The notes under the pieces are model-generated. The model did no database searches and had not been told where the DNA came from. It worked only from the letters and a program-made list of their open reading frames with translations. Below are positions 41,945 to 49,323 of a stretch of DNA of 64,000 nt, one piece after another. The position numbers and the translations under genes were made by a program. Source of the stretch: Candidatus Tenderia electrophaga (lineage in GTDB: Bacteria > Pseudomonadota > Gammaproteobacteria > Tenderiales > Tenderiaceae); contig CP013099.1 in NCBI GenBank assembly GCA_001447805.1, positions 2,427,181 to 2,491,180 of the forward strand, in the 5' to 3' direction. Every line of letters starts with the position of its first letter. Position 1 is the stretch's first letter.

Positions 41945-42618
41945 AATCCATGAATTACGTCACCCCCTTTGTTTTGTGCACACCGCCTTGCGGTTCCGAT
42001 AAAGATTGCGCCCGTTGCGAGATCAAACCCTGTGCCGATGCAACCAGGATTCATGACGCGGTACGCCTGATTCAGGCCGGCGCCCGTGCAACACTGGTCT
42101 GCCAGCTCACGGACCTGCCGAAGAAGCTGGTTAAACGCATATACATCATGCTGCAGGGACATCCGTCGCCACGGGGCCAGATGCCTTTTACCGATGCCTG
42201 GTACCTCGAAAATGATTTACGCATGTTGCATGCAACCCTTGTCTGGCAGTTGCACAACCGAATCGCAAGAAAGAATCGCAGCGAGGCCAGAATCGTTCTG
42301 GATGTATATGCGGTGTACCAGTGTATCGTTGACAAACCACAGCTTGATCTGACCCGGGCGGTATTCGTGCTGAGCCTGATGGCGATGGACTTGTGGCAAC
42401 AACGGCACTGCCAATATTGCGGCAACGCCTTTCTGGCTCCTGCAGATGAAAAGCACGATATCGCCTGTCCGGGATGCAGACTTTATCACCGCTACCGGTG
42501 TTATCGCTGCGGTAACGCATTCGACGCACACGCCATGGGTCGGCCGCGAACGGTGTGCAGCCACTGCATGGATAGCAAGGTGTCCAACGCCAACAGTTCA
42601 AAACGAGGACGCCGATGA
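41941..42618 (+). CDS. FlhC-like transcription activator subunit (SetC-like)
   Basis: A 225-residue protein. The LYHRYRCYRCGNAF and CQYCGNAFLAP segments give zinc ligands (two CxxC pairs plus CSHC), as in FlhC; upstream helices (ARIVLDVYAVYQC, AVFVLSLMAMDLW) also fit FlhC. It starts with a cysteine-rich stretch (CTPPCGSDKDCARCEIKPC) not seen in FlhC, possibly a second metal site. With 41624-41944 it should be the master activator of the element. Confidence 0.77.
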   Translation: MKSMNYVTPFVLCTPPCGSDKDCARCEIKPCADATRIHDAVRLIQAGARATLVCQLTDLPKKLVKRIYIMLQGHPSPRGQMPFTDAWYLENDLRMLHATLVWQLHNRIARKNRSEARIVLDVYAVYQCIVDKPQLDLTRAVFVLSLMAMDLWQQRHCQYCGNAFLAPADEKHDIACPGCRLYHRYRCYRCGNAFDAHAMGRPRTVCSHCMDSKVSNANSSKRGRR

Positions 42619-42637
42619 GTGTCCTGTGGCGTTCTCC

Positions 42638-43447
42638 ATGACCCTGAAAGTCACCATCACCAGCACCAAGGGAGGTGTCGGCAAGACGACATTGACGGCC
42701 AATCTGGGCGGCATACTCGCCGATCTGGGGCAACGCGTTTTGCTCGTCGATGCCGACGTACAACCCACACTATCAAGCTTTTACCCACTGGATACGTTGG
42801 CGACAAGGGGCCTCTCCGGCTTGATCACCGAGGCTACAGCGATTGATGTCGTCAGCCATTCGGCGATTTCCAACCTCGACCTGATTGTCTCCGACGACCC
42901 GGAAGGGGCATTACAGAACTGGATACTGCATACGCCAGACGGCCGGGTGCGATTGAAGCACCTCCTGACATCGTTCGACGGGGCGTATGACATCATCCTG
43001 ATCGATACTCAGGGCGCGGTTGGGCCGTTACAAGATGCCGCAGTGCTGGCGGCCGACCTGTTGCTATCGCCTATCCCGCCGGAAATTCTCTCGGCGCGCG
43101 AATTCACCCGTGGCACCCTGGGTATGTTGGATCGACTGCAACCCATGACCTACCTCGGTGCACCCGTCGGTCCTTTATATGGCTTGATATACCGGATGGA
43201 CCGCACCATCGACGCACAACGTATCGTGCGGGAGCTGCGCCGAGAGTCCGGTCCCAGCCATGGGCAAATACGGATTCTGGAGACGGTCATCCCGGCCACC
43301 GTGGCCTATCGTGAGTCGGCCACTGCCCAGACGCCGGTTCACCGCTGGGAGGCCAAACGCACCGGCCCTACGCCCAGCGCCAGGGAAACCATGCTGAATC
43401 TGGTGCGGGAACTCTTTCCCCACCTAGGTGATGTGGATCTGCCATGA
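42638..43447 (+). CDS. parA: ParA-family partition ATPase
   Basis: 269 residues from the ATG at 42638. The deviant Walker A is TSTKGGVGKTTLT (residues 8-20), Walker A' is LLVDADVQP and Walker B is IILIDTQGA. It is the ICE-type ParA, placed before ParB. It segregates or stabilises the extrachromosomal form of the element. Its stop overlaps the ParB start by 4 bp. Confidence 0.9.
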   Translation: MTLKVTITSTKGGVGKTTLTANLGGILADLGQRVLLVDADVQPTLSSFYPLDTLATRGLSGLITEATAIDVVSHSAISNLDLIVSDDPEGALQNWILHTPDGRVRLKHLLTSFDGAYDIILIDTQGAVGPLQDAAVLAADLLLSPIPPEILSAREFTRGTLGMLDRLQPMTYLGAPVGPLYGLIYRMDRTIDAQRIVRELRRESGPSHGQIRILETVIPATVAYRESATAQTPVHRWEAKRTGPTPSARETMLNLVRELFPHLGDVDLP

Positions 43448-45099
43448 GTTCGAAACACCGTCCTTCAGATGAGAAACTCGGACAGCTATTGAAGGCGCCG
43501 CACTTCGGCAAAGGTGGCGAGTTGCCTCGCGCCGACCCCGTCGCGCCCACACCTATGTTGCTGACACTCGCGCAAATCCGTCCCTACGACCGAAACCCGC
43601 GCCGCGAACGCAATCCGCGCTATGACGAGATCAAGGATTCAATTCGTGCCCAAGGCGGATTGAACAATCCGCTGACGGTGACTCGCCGTCCCGGTGCAGA
43701 ACACTACATGGTGGAATCGGGCGGTAATACGCGCCTTGGCATCCTCAACGAGCTGCACAAGGAAACCGGCGACGAAACGTTTTTCCGTATTCATGTGTTG
43801 TTCCGGCCGTGGCAATCGGAAACCCACGTCCTGGCCGCCCATCTCATCGAGAACGAGAAACGCGGCGACATGCTCTTCATCGACAAGGCACTGGCGGTGC
43901 GGGATCTGAAGACGATGTTCGAGTCGGAAGACGGCACGCAGTATTCCTTCCGTCAACTGACCCAACGCCTTAGAGATACCGGCTATGCCGTCGATTTGAA
44001 CCTGCTGTCACGGATGGATTATGCGGTGGATGTTTTACTGCCGCTCATCCCGGAGGCGTTACGCGCCGGCATGGGAAGACCGCAGATCGCGCGTATCCGG
44101 CAGATCGAAAAGGCCTTCCAGTCTTATTGGACCCAAACCGCGAACCAGGACGAAGCCGCCTTCGGCGATCTGTTTCACGACTGCCTTGCCGAGCACAATC
44201 GCCCCGAATGGGACAACGAAGCCCTACGTATCTCACTGGAAGAGCGGCTGGCCGATGTGTTGGATATCCCGGTCAGGTCCATGCGACTGGACATCGATGC
44301 ACTGCTGCATGGGAGGAAGATGGAGGATTCATCTCCCTCTATCCAGCCACAACAATCTGTCAACGCAAACGAAACCGACGAGCAGACCAACGTACCTACG
44401 GATATTCAGCCTGCTAAGCGGATCGATACATCGGCACCTGCAGAATCACCACCGACACCAGAGGCGACAAACGAAGCAACCAAGGTGGCGAATTCGTCTG
44501 GCCCCGTTCAAGCGAGCCCAGAGAAAACAAAAGTACCGGATCGACAACAAGCCGCAAGCATCGAAAATGCGGAACCTGCCGATACCGCCCCGCTCGACAT
44601 CGAGCAGGCCCGCCGTAACACTTATGAAGTTGCCTATGACCTGGCATCTCACTACCAGATGGAACAGTGTGTGCGGCAATCCCCTGACTGGGGTTTAGGT
44701 TTTCTTGTCGACCTGCCCGATGAACCACTCATCCCCGATGACGCAAGTACACTCGATGCCAAACAACAGTGGGAAATGATGTTGCGTCAGTGGGTCTGGT
44801 GGATGCTCTATGTCTGCTCGGAAGAGACTGCGCAGGCCGAACGAATCCCCAATCTTCCCGAGTCAATGGCGATCCGGGATCTGTGTCTCAAGAGCGATCA
44901 GCAGGAACTCATGCGCATGCTCGGCCAACCCGCCTGGGTGTCGATTGCCTGCCAGCTCTTCGCTGACCCACTGTTTCCTGACGCGCACTTCCACTCACTC
45001 ATGGCGCTGATTCGCCAGTGCCGGCAGTTGCGATCACAGATCGGTTGTGAAAACGAAGATACGCTCTGGCTGCAAAGGAGTGAACATGCCCCCTCATGA
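43444..45099 (+). CDS. parB: ParB-family protein of ICE type
   Basis: A 551-residue protein. The ParB N-terminal domain is evident: IRPYDRNPRRERNPRYDEIKDSI, GLNNPLTVTRR, YMVESGGNTRLGIL, HLIENEKRGDMLF. A helical HTH region follows, then a Gln/Thr/Ser-rich disordered linker (about 290-380) and a C-terminal helical domain. This long architecture is that of the ParB proteins of PFGI-1-type ICEs. It probably binds centromere-like repeats; see 47092-47157. Confidence 0.87.
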   Translation: MSSKHRPSDEKLGQLLKAPHFGKGGELPRADPVAPTPMLLTLAQIRPYDRNPRRERNPRYDEIKDSIRAQGGLNNPLTVTRRPGAEHYMVESGGNTRLGILNELHKETGDETFFRIHVLFRPWQSETHVLAAHLIENEKRGDMLFIDKALAVRDLKTMFESEDGTQYSFRQLTQRLRDTGYAVDLNLLSRMDYAVDVLLPLIPEALRAGMGRPQIARIRQIEKAFQSYWTQTANQDEAAFGDLFHDCLAEHNRPEWDNEALRISLEERLADVLDIPVRSMRLDIDALLHGRKMEDSSPSIQPQQSVNANETDEQTNVPTDIQPAKRIDTSAPAESPPTPEATNEATKVANSSGPVQASPEKTKVPDRQQAASIENAEPADTAPLDIEQARRNTYEVAYDLASHYQMEQCVRQSPDWGLGFLVDLPDEPLIPDDASTLDAKQQWEMMLRQWVWWMLYVCSEETAQAERIPNLPESMAIRDLCLKSDQQELMRMLGQPAWVSIACQLFADPLFPDAHFHSLMALIRQCRQLRSQIGCENEDTLWLQRSEHAPS

Positions 45100-45661
45100 C
45101 TCTCTGCTCGCCTATCACGTCATGCTGTACGCCATCCAGGCGCTGTCGGAAGGCGATCTCAAGGCGATCAAGGATCTTGATTTCACCGTTGATGAAATCC
45201 GCCAGCTCTCCCAGCTCCCGGTCAAGGCCATCAAACACCTGGCGCGTATGAGCAGCCACTTTCTGGAGATCAAAACCGACCATAGCTGCTTCAGCAAAAT
45301 CATGGTCCACCTGCGCCATGAGTTGGCCAATGACGCACTGCAGGACGAGTTGCTGCGCCTGGAGGCACCGATCACCATGATGAACACCCTCTTCGGCATG
45401 TCCACCACCGAATACATCCAGCGGCAGAAACTGTTGGGTATCCCCGGCTGCGGTGCGGGCCGGCCACCGCTCCCGTCCGACGAGGAGCAAGTCGCCATAT
45501 GGGAAAGCTGGGTCAAAACGGAGGGCTTGCCCCTGCCAGAACGCTATCAGCATGTGGGCCAGGAGACAGGACAACCACTGCGTGCGCTCTGGTCTTTGAT
45601 CCAGTCCTGGGAAAGCGCCCGTGACAATAATCGTATCAGACCACGATGCAGTCGCGTTTAA
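45086..45661 (+). CDS. DUF2857 family ICE protein
   Basis: 191 residues from the ATG at 45086, preceded by AAGGAGTG and overlapping the ParB end by 14 bp. ALSEGDLKAIKDLDFTVDEI and IKHLARMSSHFLEIKTDHSCF are typical of DUF2857 (STY4526-like), which always lies between ParB and STY4528 in these ICEs. The middle block GIPGCGAGRPPLPSDEEQVAIW suggests a DNA-associated role, but no activity is known. Confidence 0.8.
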   Translation: MPPHDSLLAYHVMLYAIQALSEGDLKAIKDLDFTVDEIRQLSQLPVKAIKHLARMSSHFLEIKTDHSCFSKIMVHLRHELANDALQDELLRLEAPITMMNTLFGMSTTEYIQRQKLLGIPGCGAGRPPLPSDEEQVAIWESWVKTEGLPLPERYQHVGQETGQPLRALWSLIQSWESARDNNRIRPRCSRV

Positions 45662-45685
45662 GGAAAGCCGTAGACGGAGAAACCC

Positions 45686-47074
45686 GTGACGGATGAACAG
45701 GAAACAGTCGCGCCCGTTTCTCCCCAAACCCAGGCGTTATCCCTCTATATTCAGAATGCCATTCAGCAACTGCGCAATAGCGCGCCGCACTCCACAGACC
45801 GGCGCGACGAGGACCAGCAAAGCAGCCTGATCTTCTTCGGTAACTGGCAGGACCCCTACCCGCGTCTTTTGGTAACCGATCCAATACTCGAACCCGTGGA
45901 CAAGGTGGTCTGGCAGATCATACGCACCCATATCACGACGCCCGGCGCCGTCACCGCCTTCCCGAATTACGGTGCGATCCGCGCCGGCGCCAATGTCAAA
46001 TCCAACCACACCGTGTCGCGTGCCATTACCATCCTGCGGGCTACGCGTTGGCTGTCACTCTGCGAGCGTGTCAGGGACACACAGGGGCGTTTCCTCGGCA
46101 ATATCTACGCCCTGCATGACGAGCCGGTCACGCTGGGCGATGCCATGTATCTCGATAGTGACTATATCGAATTTTTGCGTAACAGCCAGAATCACAAACA
46201 TCTCAGGGTAGGCCGTGTCGCGCGCAGCGTATTGGCCACGATTCAGGACATGATCGACGTGGGTAAAGATGCCATCGGAGAACGTGTCCAGACCTGGACT
46301 TATGAGCGGCGGATCGGACTATTTGCCCGGGAGCGGAAAGACACACCGGTATTACAGCTTGCCAAACACAACCCCTTTTATGCCCTGTCCGATCCGCATA
46401 TCGCGGCTCTCAATGAACAAAATCCGGATACAGGTACCTCTTTACCCGATGCACGCATGGGTGACGAGACCGAATACACCCAAGTGCAAAAAACGCACAT
46501 GGTTGAAAACGATGAACACAACCGTGTGCAGAATCTGCACCTGGACGCAAATATTGCCTCACCCCCCCGGCAAAATACGCACACGGATGTATGTAGTAGT
46601 AGTAGTAATAATATAAATACAACTACTACAAACAAACATCTGTCGCGCGCGTGCGCGAGGCTGCCCGAGTTCCTCCACTTCCCGCCCCGGATTTCTGACA
46701 ACGAGAGAAATCTGGCCATGATGTACCTCACAGCCATCGACGATTCGCTGCAGCAGGACGTGCTCGACGAATGGCATGGCCGCCTGAGCACGGGCACCAA
46801 ACGTGGAACACCCATCGAGAATCCCATCGGCTATCTGGCCGTCCTGTGTCAACGGGCGAAGACCGGGGAGTTTCAGTTGACCATTGGTCTGCGGATACGC
46901 GAAGCGAGAGAACGGGAGCAGGAGCATAAACGGCGGATGAAGGAGTTGGACAAACGCAATGACGAGAAGACCCTCGCGTTGTTGCAAAAGCACTCGGGAA
47001 GCGCCGCGAATCGAATGTCACAACGTCTCGAGGAAATCCGAAGCGGGCAAAAAAAACAGGAATCGGAATCATGA
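45686..47074 (+). CDS. STY4528-type ICE replication or pathogenicity-island protein
   Basis: A 462-residue protein with GTG start. The N-terminal 190 residues (SLIFFGNWQDPYPRLLVTDP, VWQIIRTHITTPGAVTAFPNYG, SRAITILRATRWLSLCERV) contain a winged-helix fold like that of replication initiators. A low-complexity linker (VCSSSSNNINTTTTNK) is encoded by GTA/AGT and ACT repeats. The C-terminus is a charged coil. The family always sits in this position of PFGI-1-like ICEs. Confidence 0.8.
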   Translation: MTDEQETVAPVSPQTQALSLYIQNAIQQLRNSAPHSTDRRDEDQQSSLIFFGNWQDPYPRLLVTDPILEPVDKVVWQIIRTHITTPGAVTAFPNYGAIRAGANVKSNHTVSRAITILRATRWLSLCERVRDTQGRFLGNIYALHDEPVTLGDAMYLDSDYIEFLRNSQNHKHLRVGRVARSVLATIQDMIDVGKDAIGERVQTWTYERRIGLFARERKDTPVLQLAKHNPFYALSDPHIAALNEQNPDTGTSLPDARMGDETEYTQVQKTHMVENDEHNRVQNLHLDANIASPPRQNTHTDVCSSSSNNINTTTTNKHLSRACARLPEFLHFPPRISDNERNLAMMYLTAIDDSLQQDVLDEWHGRLSTGTKRGTPIENPIGYLAVLCQRAKTGEFQLTIGLRIREAREREQEHKRRMKELDKRNDEKTLALLQKHSGSAANRMSQRLEEIRSGQKKQESES

Positions 47075-47199
47075 ATAACACTTCCCACGGGTGTTGGCAG
47101 TGCCAACACCTGAAGGTGGCGCCGGAACCGGCCCGTACTGTTGGCAGTGCCAACACCGAGAAGGCGGGCGATATCCACGTCGGTCCCGGACGGGACTGA
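47071..47199 (+). CDS. Possible 42-residue small protein (weak)
   Basis: The ATG overlaps the STY4528 stop by 4 bp. The frame runs 42 codons to 47199 and begins MNNTSHGCWQCQHLKVAPEP. Its interior is made of two copies of the 19-bp palindromic repeat, so it may instead be a regulatory region that happens to be open. No family resemblance. Confidence 0.25.
   Translation: MNNTSHGCWQCQHLKVAPEPARTVGSANTEKAGDIHVGPGRD
47092..47157. repeat. Two direct copies of a 19-bp palindromic repeat
   Basis: TGTTGGCAGTGCCAACACC occurs at 47092-47110 and 47139-47157, exactly 47 bp apart. Each holds GTTGGC-AGT-GCCAAC, a 6-bp inverted repeat that can extend by another pair or two. This is the usual form of a centromere (parS-like) or operator site, and ParA/ParB are encoded nearby. 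No further copies were spotted. Confidence 0.75.
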
Positions 47200-47231
47200 A
47201 CAACCTATGAAACCAAGCAGGAGGAATAACC

Positions 47232-48044
47232 ATGAACGATGAACTAGCTGATACCCGTAGCAAACCGCGAGCACTGCCGGACAATGCCGATCCGGTGGTC
47301 GACTACACCACGGCTGCGTCACGCCCTGGTTTACTACGTGGCAGCGCCAGCCTTGACATACAGACACGCCAGGCGCAACGCCTGGTCTACGGCCGGCGGC
47401 ATACAGAGAGCAAGGAGCACATCATCGGGCTGGTTCGATTTGGCATGAATATGAAACGCATCTGGTCATCCGCCGGCCGTGATGACCCCTACGCGGACTG
47501 GACCCTGCTGCAGGTCGAGGAATCGTTGAACAGTACGCGGGATTATATCAACACCCTGCGCCAGGAAACGGAATCACTGTTGAAGACGGCGGCCATCGGT
47601 GTACAGATCAATATCGCGCACTCGCTGCAACCGGTGCGTGTGCCCCTTCAGTTCGCCAACGCCTTCGGCTATATGGGCGCCTACTTGATCGCGGATTTCG
47701 ATCAACTGGTCTGCGCTATTCTTACCGGCCGGCATGTGGGACTGATACAACGCGGCAACAGCGACAAGGCGTTACACAACTGCGCACGTCGGGTACGACA
47801 CGCCTTTGCGCTGTCTGGCCTGTGGAAATTCACGCTGGTGACCCGCGCCGATATGCGCAATAGAACGCCCATCGCGCTGAAAGCCAGGGAGGCAATGGCC
47901 ATCATGGGTGAACTGCCGCAGGAGGTTCTGGACGGTAACCAGCGGGCACGGATCGCACCGGAGATCAACAGCGCCGATTCTCCATTGCCTGATGTGGCCG
48001 AAGACCCTGAAATAGATAATCCGGATGATCAGGAAAGTAGCTAA
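47232..48044 (+). CDS. TIGR03761 family ICE protein
   Basis: A 270-residue protein. RPGLLRGSASLDIQTRQAQR, HIIGLVRFGMNMKRIWSSAG and the FANAFGYMGAYLIADFDQLV block match the PFL_4669/TIGR03761 family, which always precedes DUF3158 and SSB in PFGI-1-type ICEs. Function unknown; perhaps replication-related. Ribosome site GGAGGAATAACC. The stop overlaps the start of the next gene by one base. Confidence 0.85.
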   Translation: MNDELADTRSKPRALPDNADPVVDYTTAASRPGLLRGSASLDIQTRQAQRLVYGRRHTESKEHIIGLVRFGMNMKRIWSSAGRDDPYADWTLLQVEESLNSTRDYINTLRQETESLLKTAAIGVQINIAHSLQPVRVPLQFANAFGYMGAYLIADFDQLVCAILTGRHVGLIQRGNSDKALHNCARRVRHAFALSGLWKFTLVTRADMRNRTPIALKAREAMAIMGELPQEVLDGNQRARIAPEINSADSPLPDVAEDPEIDNPDDQESS

Positions 48045-48508
48045 TGCAGTTCGATGCTAAAGGGCCTTTTCCTTTACCTTTTAAGGGTAAGGGAGGTCGG
48101 GTGGATTGGCGGCTACGATCACTTCGACAGCGGTTGGATTATACGCGTGCCATGCGCGACGAGATCGGACAGTGCATGCTCGCTTTGATCGACCAATTCC
48201 AGCAAACGTTTCGCCCGCCCCGGCCTGCCCATTTGACCCTGCACAAAACCGGCAGCAGCCAATATGTCCGCTGGCGTCTGCGAGGCAGCCGCTTGGTCAA
48301 GCAACAATATTTCGAGCTGTCGGCTAACGAGGTGGGAATGAATCTCCTGAGCTCGCTGTCGCCTCCGGCACGCGAAGTGTATCTCGAATTCGAGCAGGAG
48401 CGGCTGAAACTCAATCTGCTGTATGGCATGCAACATTACGAAGTCAGGAGTCTGCAACGCTACCTGGACACCGTGCATAAGCTGGATGAGCTGAAGCGTG
48501 GAGTCTGA
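48044..48508 (+). CDS. DUF3158 family ICE protein
   Basis: A 154-residue basic protein. RSLRQRLDYTRAMRDEIGQC, TLHKTGSSQYVRWRLRGSR and LLYGMQHYEVRSLQRYLD fit DUF3158, which is specific to this ICE family. It has many Arg and a short compact fold; a nucleic-acid contact is likely but unproven. It is coupled to the preceding gene by overlap. Confidence 0.83.
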   Translation: MQFDAKGPFPLPFKGKGGRVDWRLRSLRQRLDYTRAMRDEIGQCMLALIDQFQQTFRPPRPAHLTLHKTGSSQYVRWRLRGSRLVKQQYFELSANEVGMNLLSSLSPPAREVYLEFEQERLKLNLLYGMQHYEVRSLQRYLDTVHKLDELKRGV

Positions 48509-48639
48509 GTTTTTATCGCGCCAGCTTTATCGCCCTGATTTTATCATTGAGCCAAAACCGATTTTTCGTTGGCCAGGCGCGGTCATCCGGGTAATGTGAA
48601 ATCCCGAGATTATCAACCCACTACGACGAGGACAATATT

Positions 48640-49008
48640 ATGGCGAACACATTCATTGGCGCAGGCAATCTGGGTGCCGATCCTGTATTGACATCACCGG
48701 TCGGTGAAGACCAGCGACAAGTCGCCGACCTGCGCGTCTATTTCGACAAGCCCGTTAAAAACCCGGAGACCGGTGAATACGAGGACAAGGGTGGCTTCTG
48801 GTTGGACGTGTCCGCCTGGGATCGGCTTGCGGATGACGCCATGCGCACATTGAAGAAAGGCGCACGCGTCAGGGTGGAAGGTTCATTGAAACACAACGTT
48901 TGGACCGATGAAAAAAGCGGTGAAGAGAAATCCAAATTCGTGTTGTATGCGGATGATATCTCCCTCATCCTGGCCCGCGTCGAGTCCGTGCAAAGGCGGC
49001 AGAAATGA
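48640..49008 (+). CDS. ssb: Single-stranded DNA-binding protein, short form
   Basis: A 122-residue OB-fold protein: ANTFIGAGNLGADPVL, VADLRVYFDKPV, WLDVSAWDRLADDAMRTLKKGARVRVEGSL. The end is ARVESVQRRQK, with none of the acidic IPF tail that cellular SSB uses to bind partner proteins. ICE-type SSBs often show this. It probably coats transfer or replication intermediates. GACGAGGACAAT precedes the ATG. Confidence 0.85.
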   Translation: MANTFIGAGNLGADPVLTSPVGEDQRQVADLRVYFDKPVKNPETGEYEDKGGFWLDVSAWDRLADDAMRTLKKGARVRVEGSLKHNVWTDEKSGEEKSKFVLYADDISLILARVESVQRRQK

Positions 49009-49034
49009 TCGACAAAAGTATCCGAGGACAGCCC

Positions 49035-49316
49035 ATGAATAGAACCGATCTGGCCAGCGCAATCTCGAGCAATCTGGACATTGCGGAGACAGAGGCATTG
49101 AAATTCATCGATTCATTCGAACAGATCATTCGCACTACCCTGTCGGAAGGCGGTGAGGTCTCCTTGATCGGCTTCGGCCGTTTTCATCGGAAAAAACACC
49201 GGGCACGCATCGGGCGCAATCCGCACACCGGCGAAACCATAGCATTACCGGCTCGTTACGTTCCCGCGTTCTCCCCCGGCAAGACACTCAAAGAAACACT
49301 CAAGCAGACAGTGTAA
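49035..49316 (+). CDS. HU/IHF-family DNA-bending protein
   Basis: 93 residues from the ATG at 49035. MNRTDLASAISSNLDIAETEA, GEVSLIGFGRFHRKKHRARI and RNPHTGETIALPARYVPAFSPG are the HU/IHF pattern, with the beta-arm Pro after residue 60. It could act in replication, partition or transfer. It lies 27 bp after the SSB stop and 7 bp before TopB. Confidence 0.88.
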   Translation: MNRTDLASAISSNLDIAETEALKFIDSFEQIIRTTLSEGGEVSLIGFGRFHRKKHRARIGRNPHTGETIALPARYVPAFSPGKTLKETLKQTV

Positions 49317-49323
49317 GTTCGAC

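Noticed and set aside
48517-48581. Inverted repeat CGCGCC/GGCGCG before ssb
   Set aside because: Only 6 bp with 53 bp between; not convincing as an operator or RNA stem.
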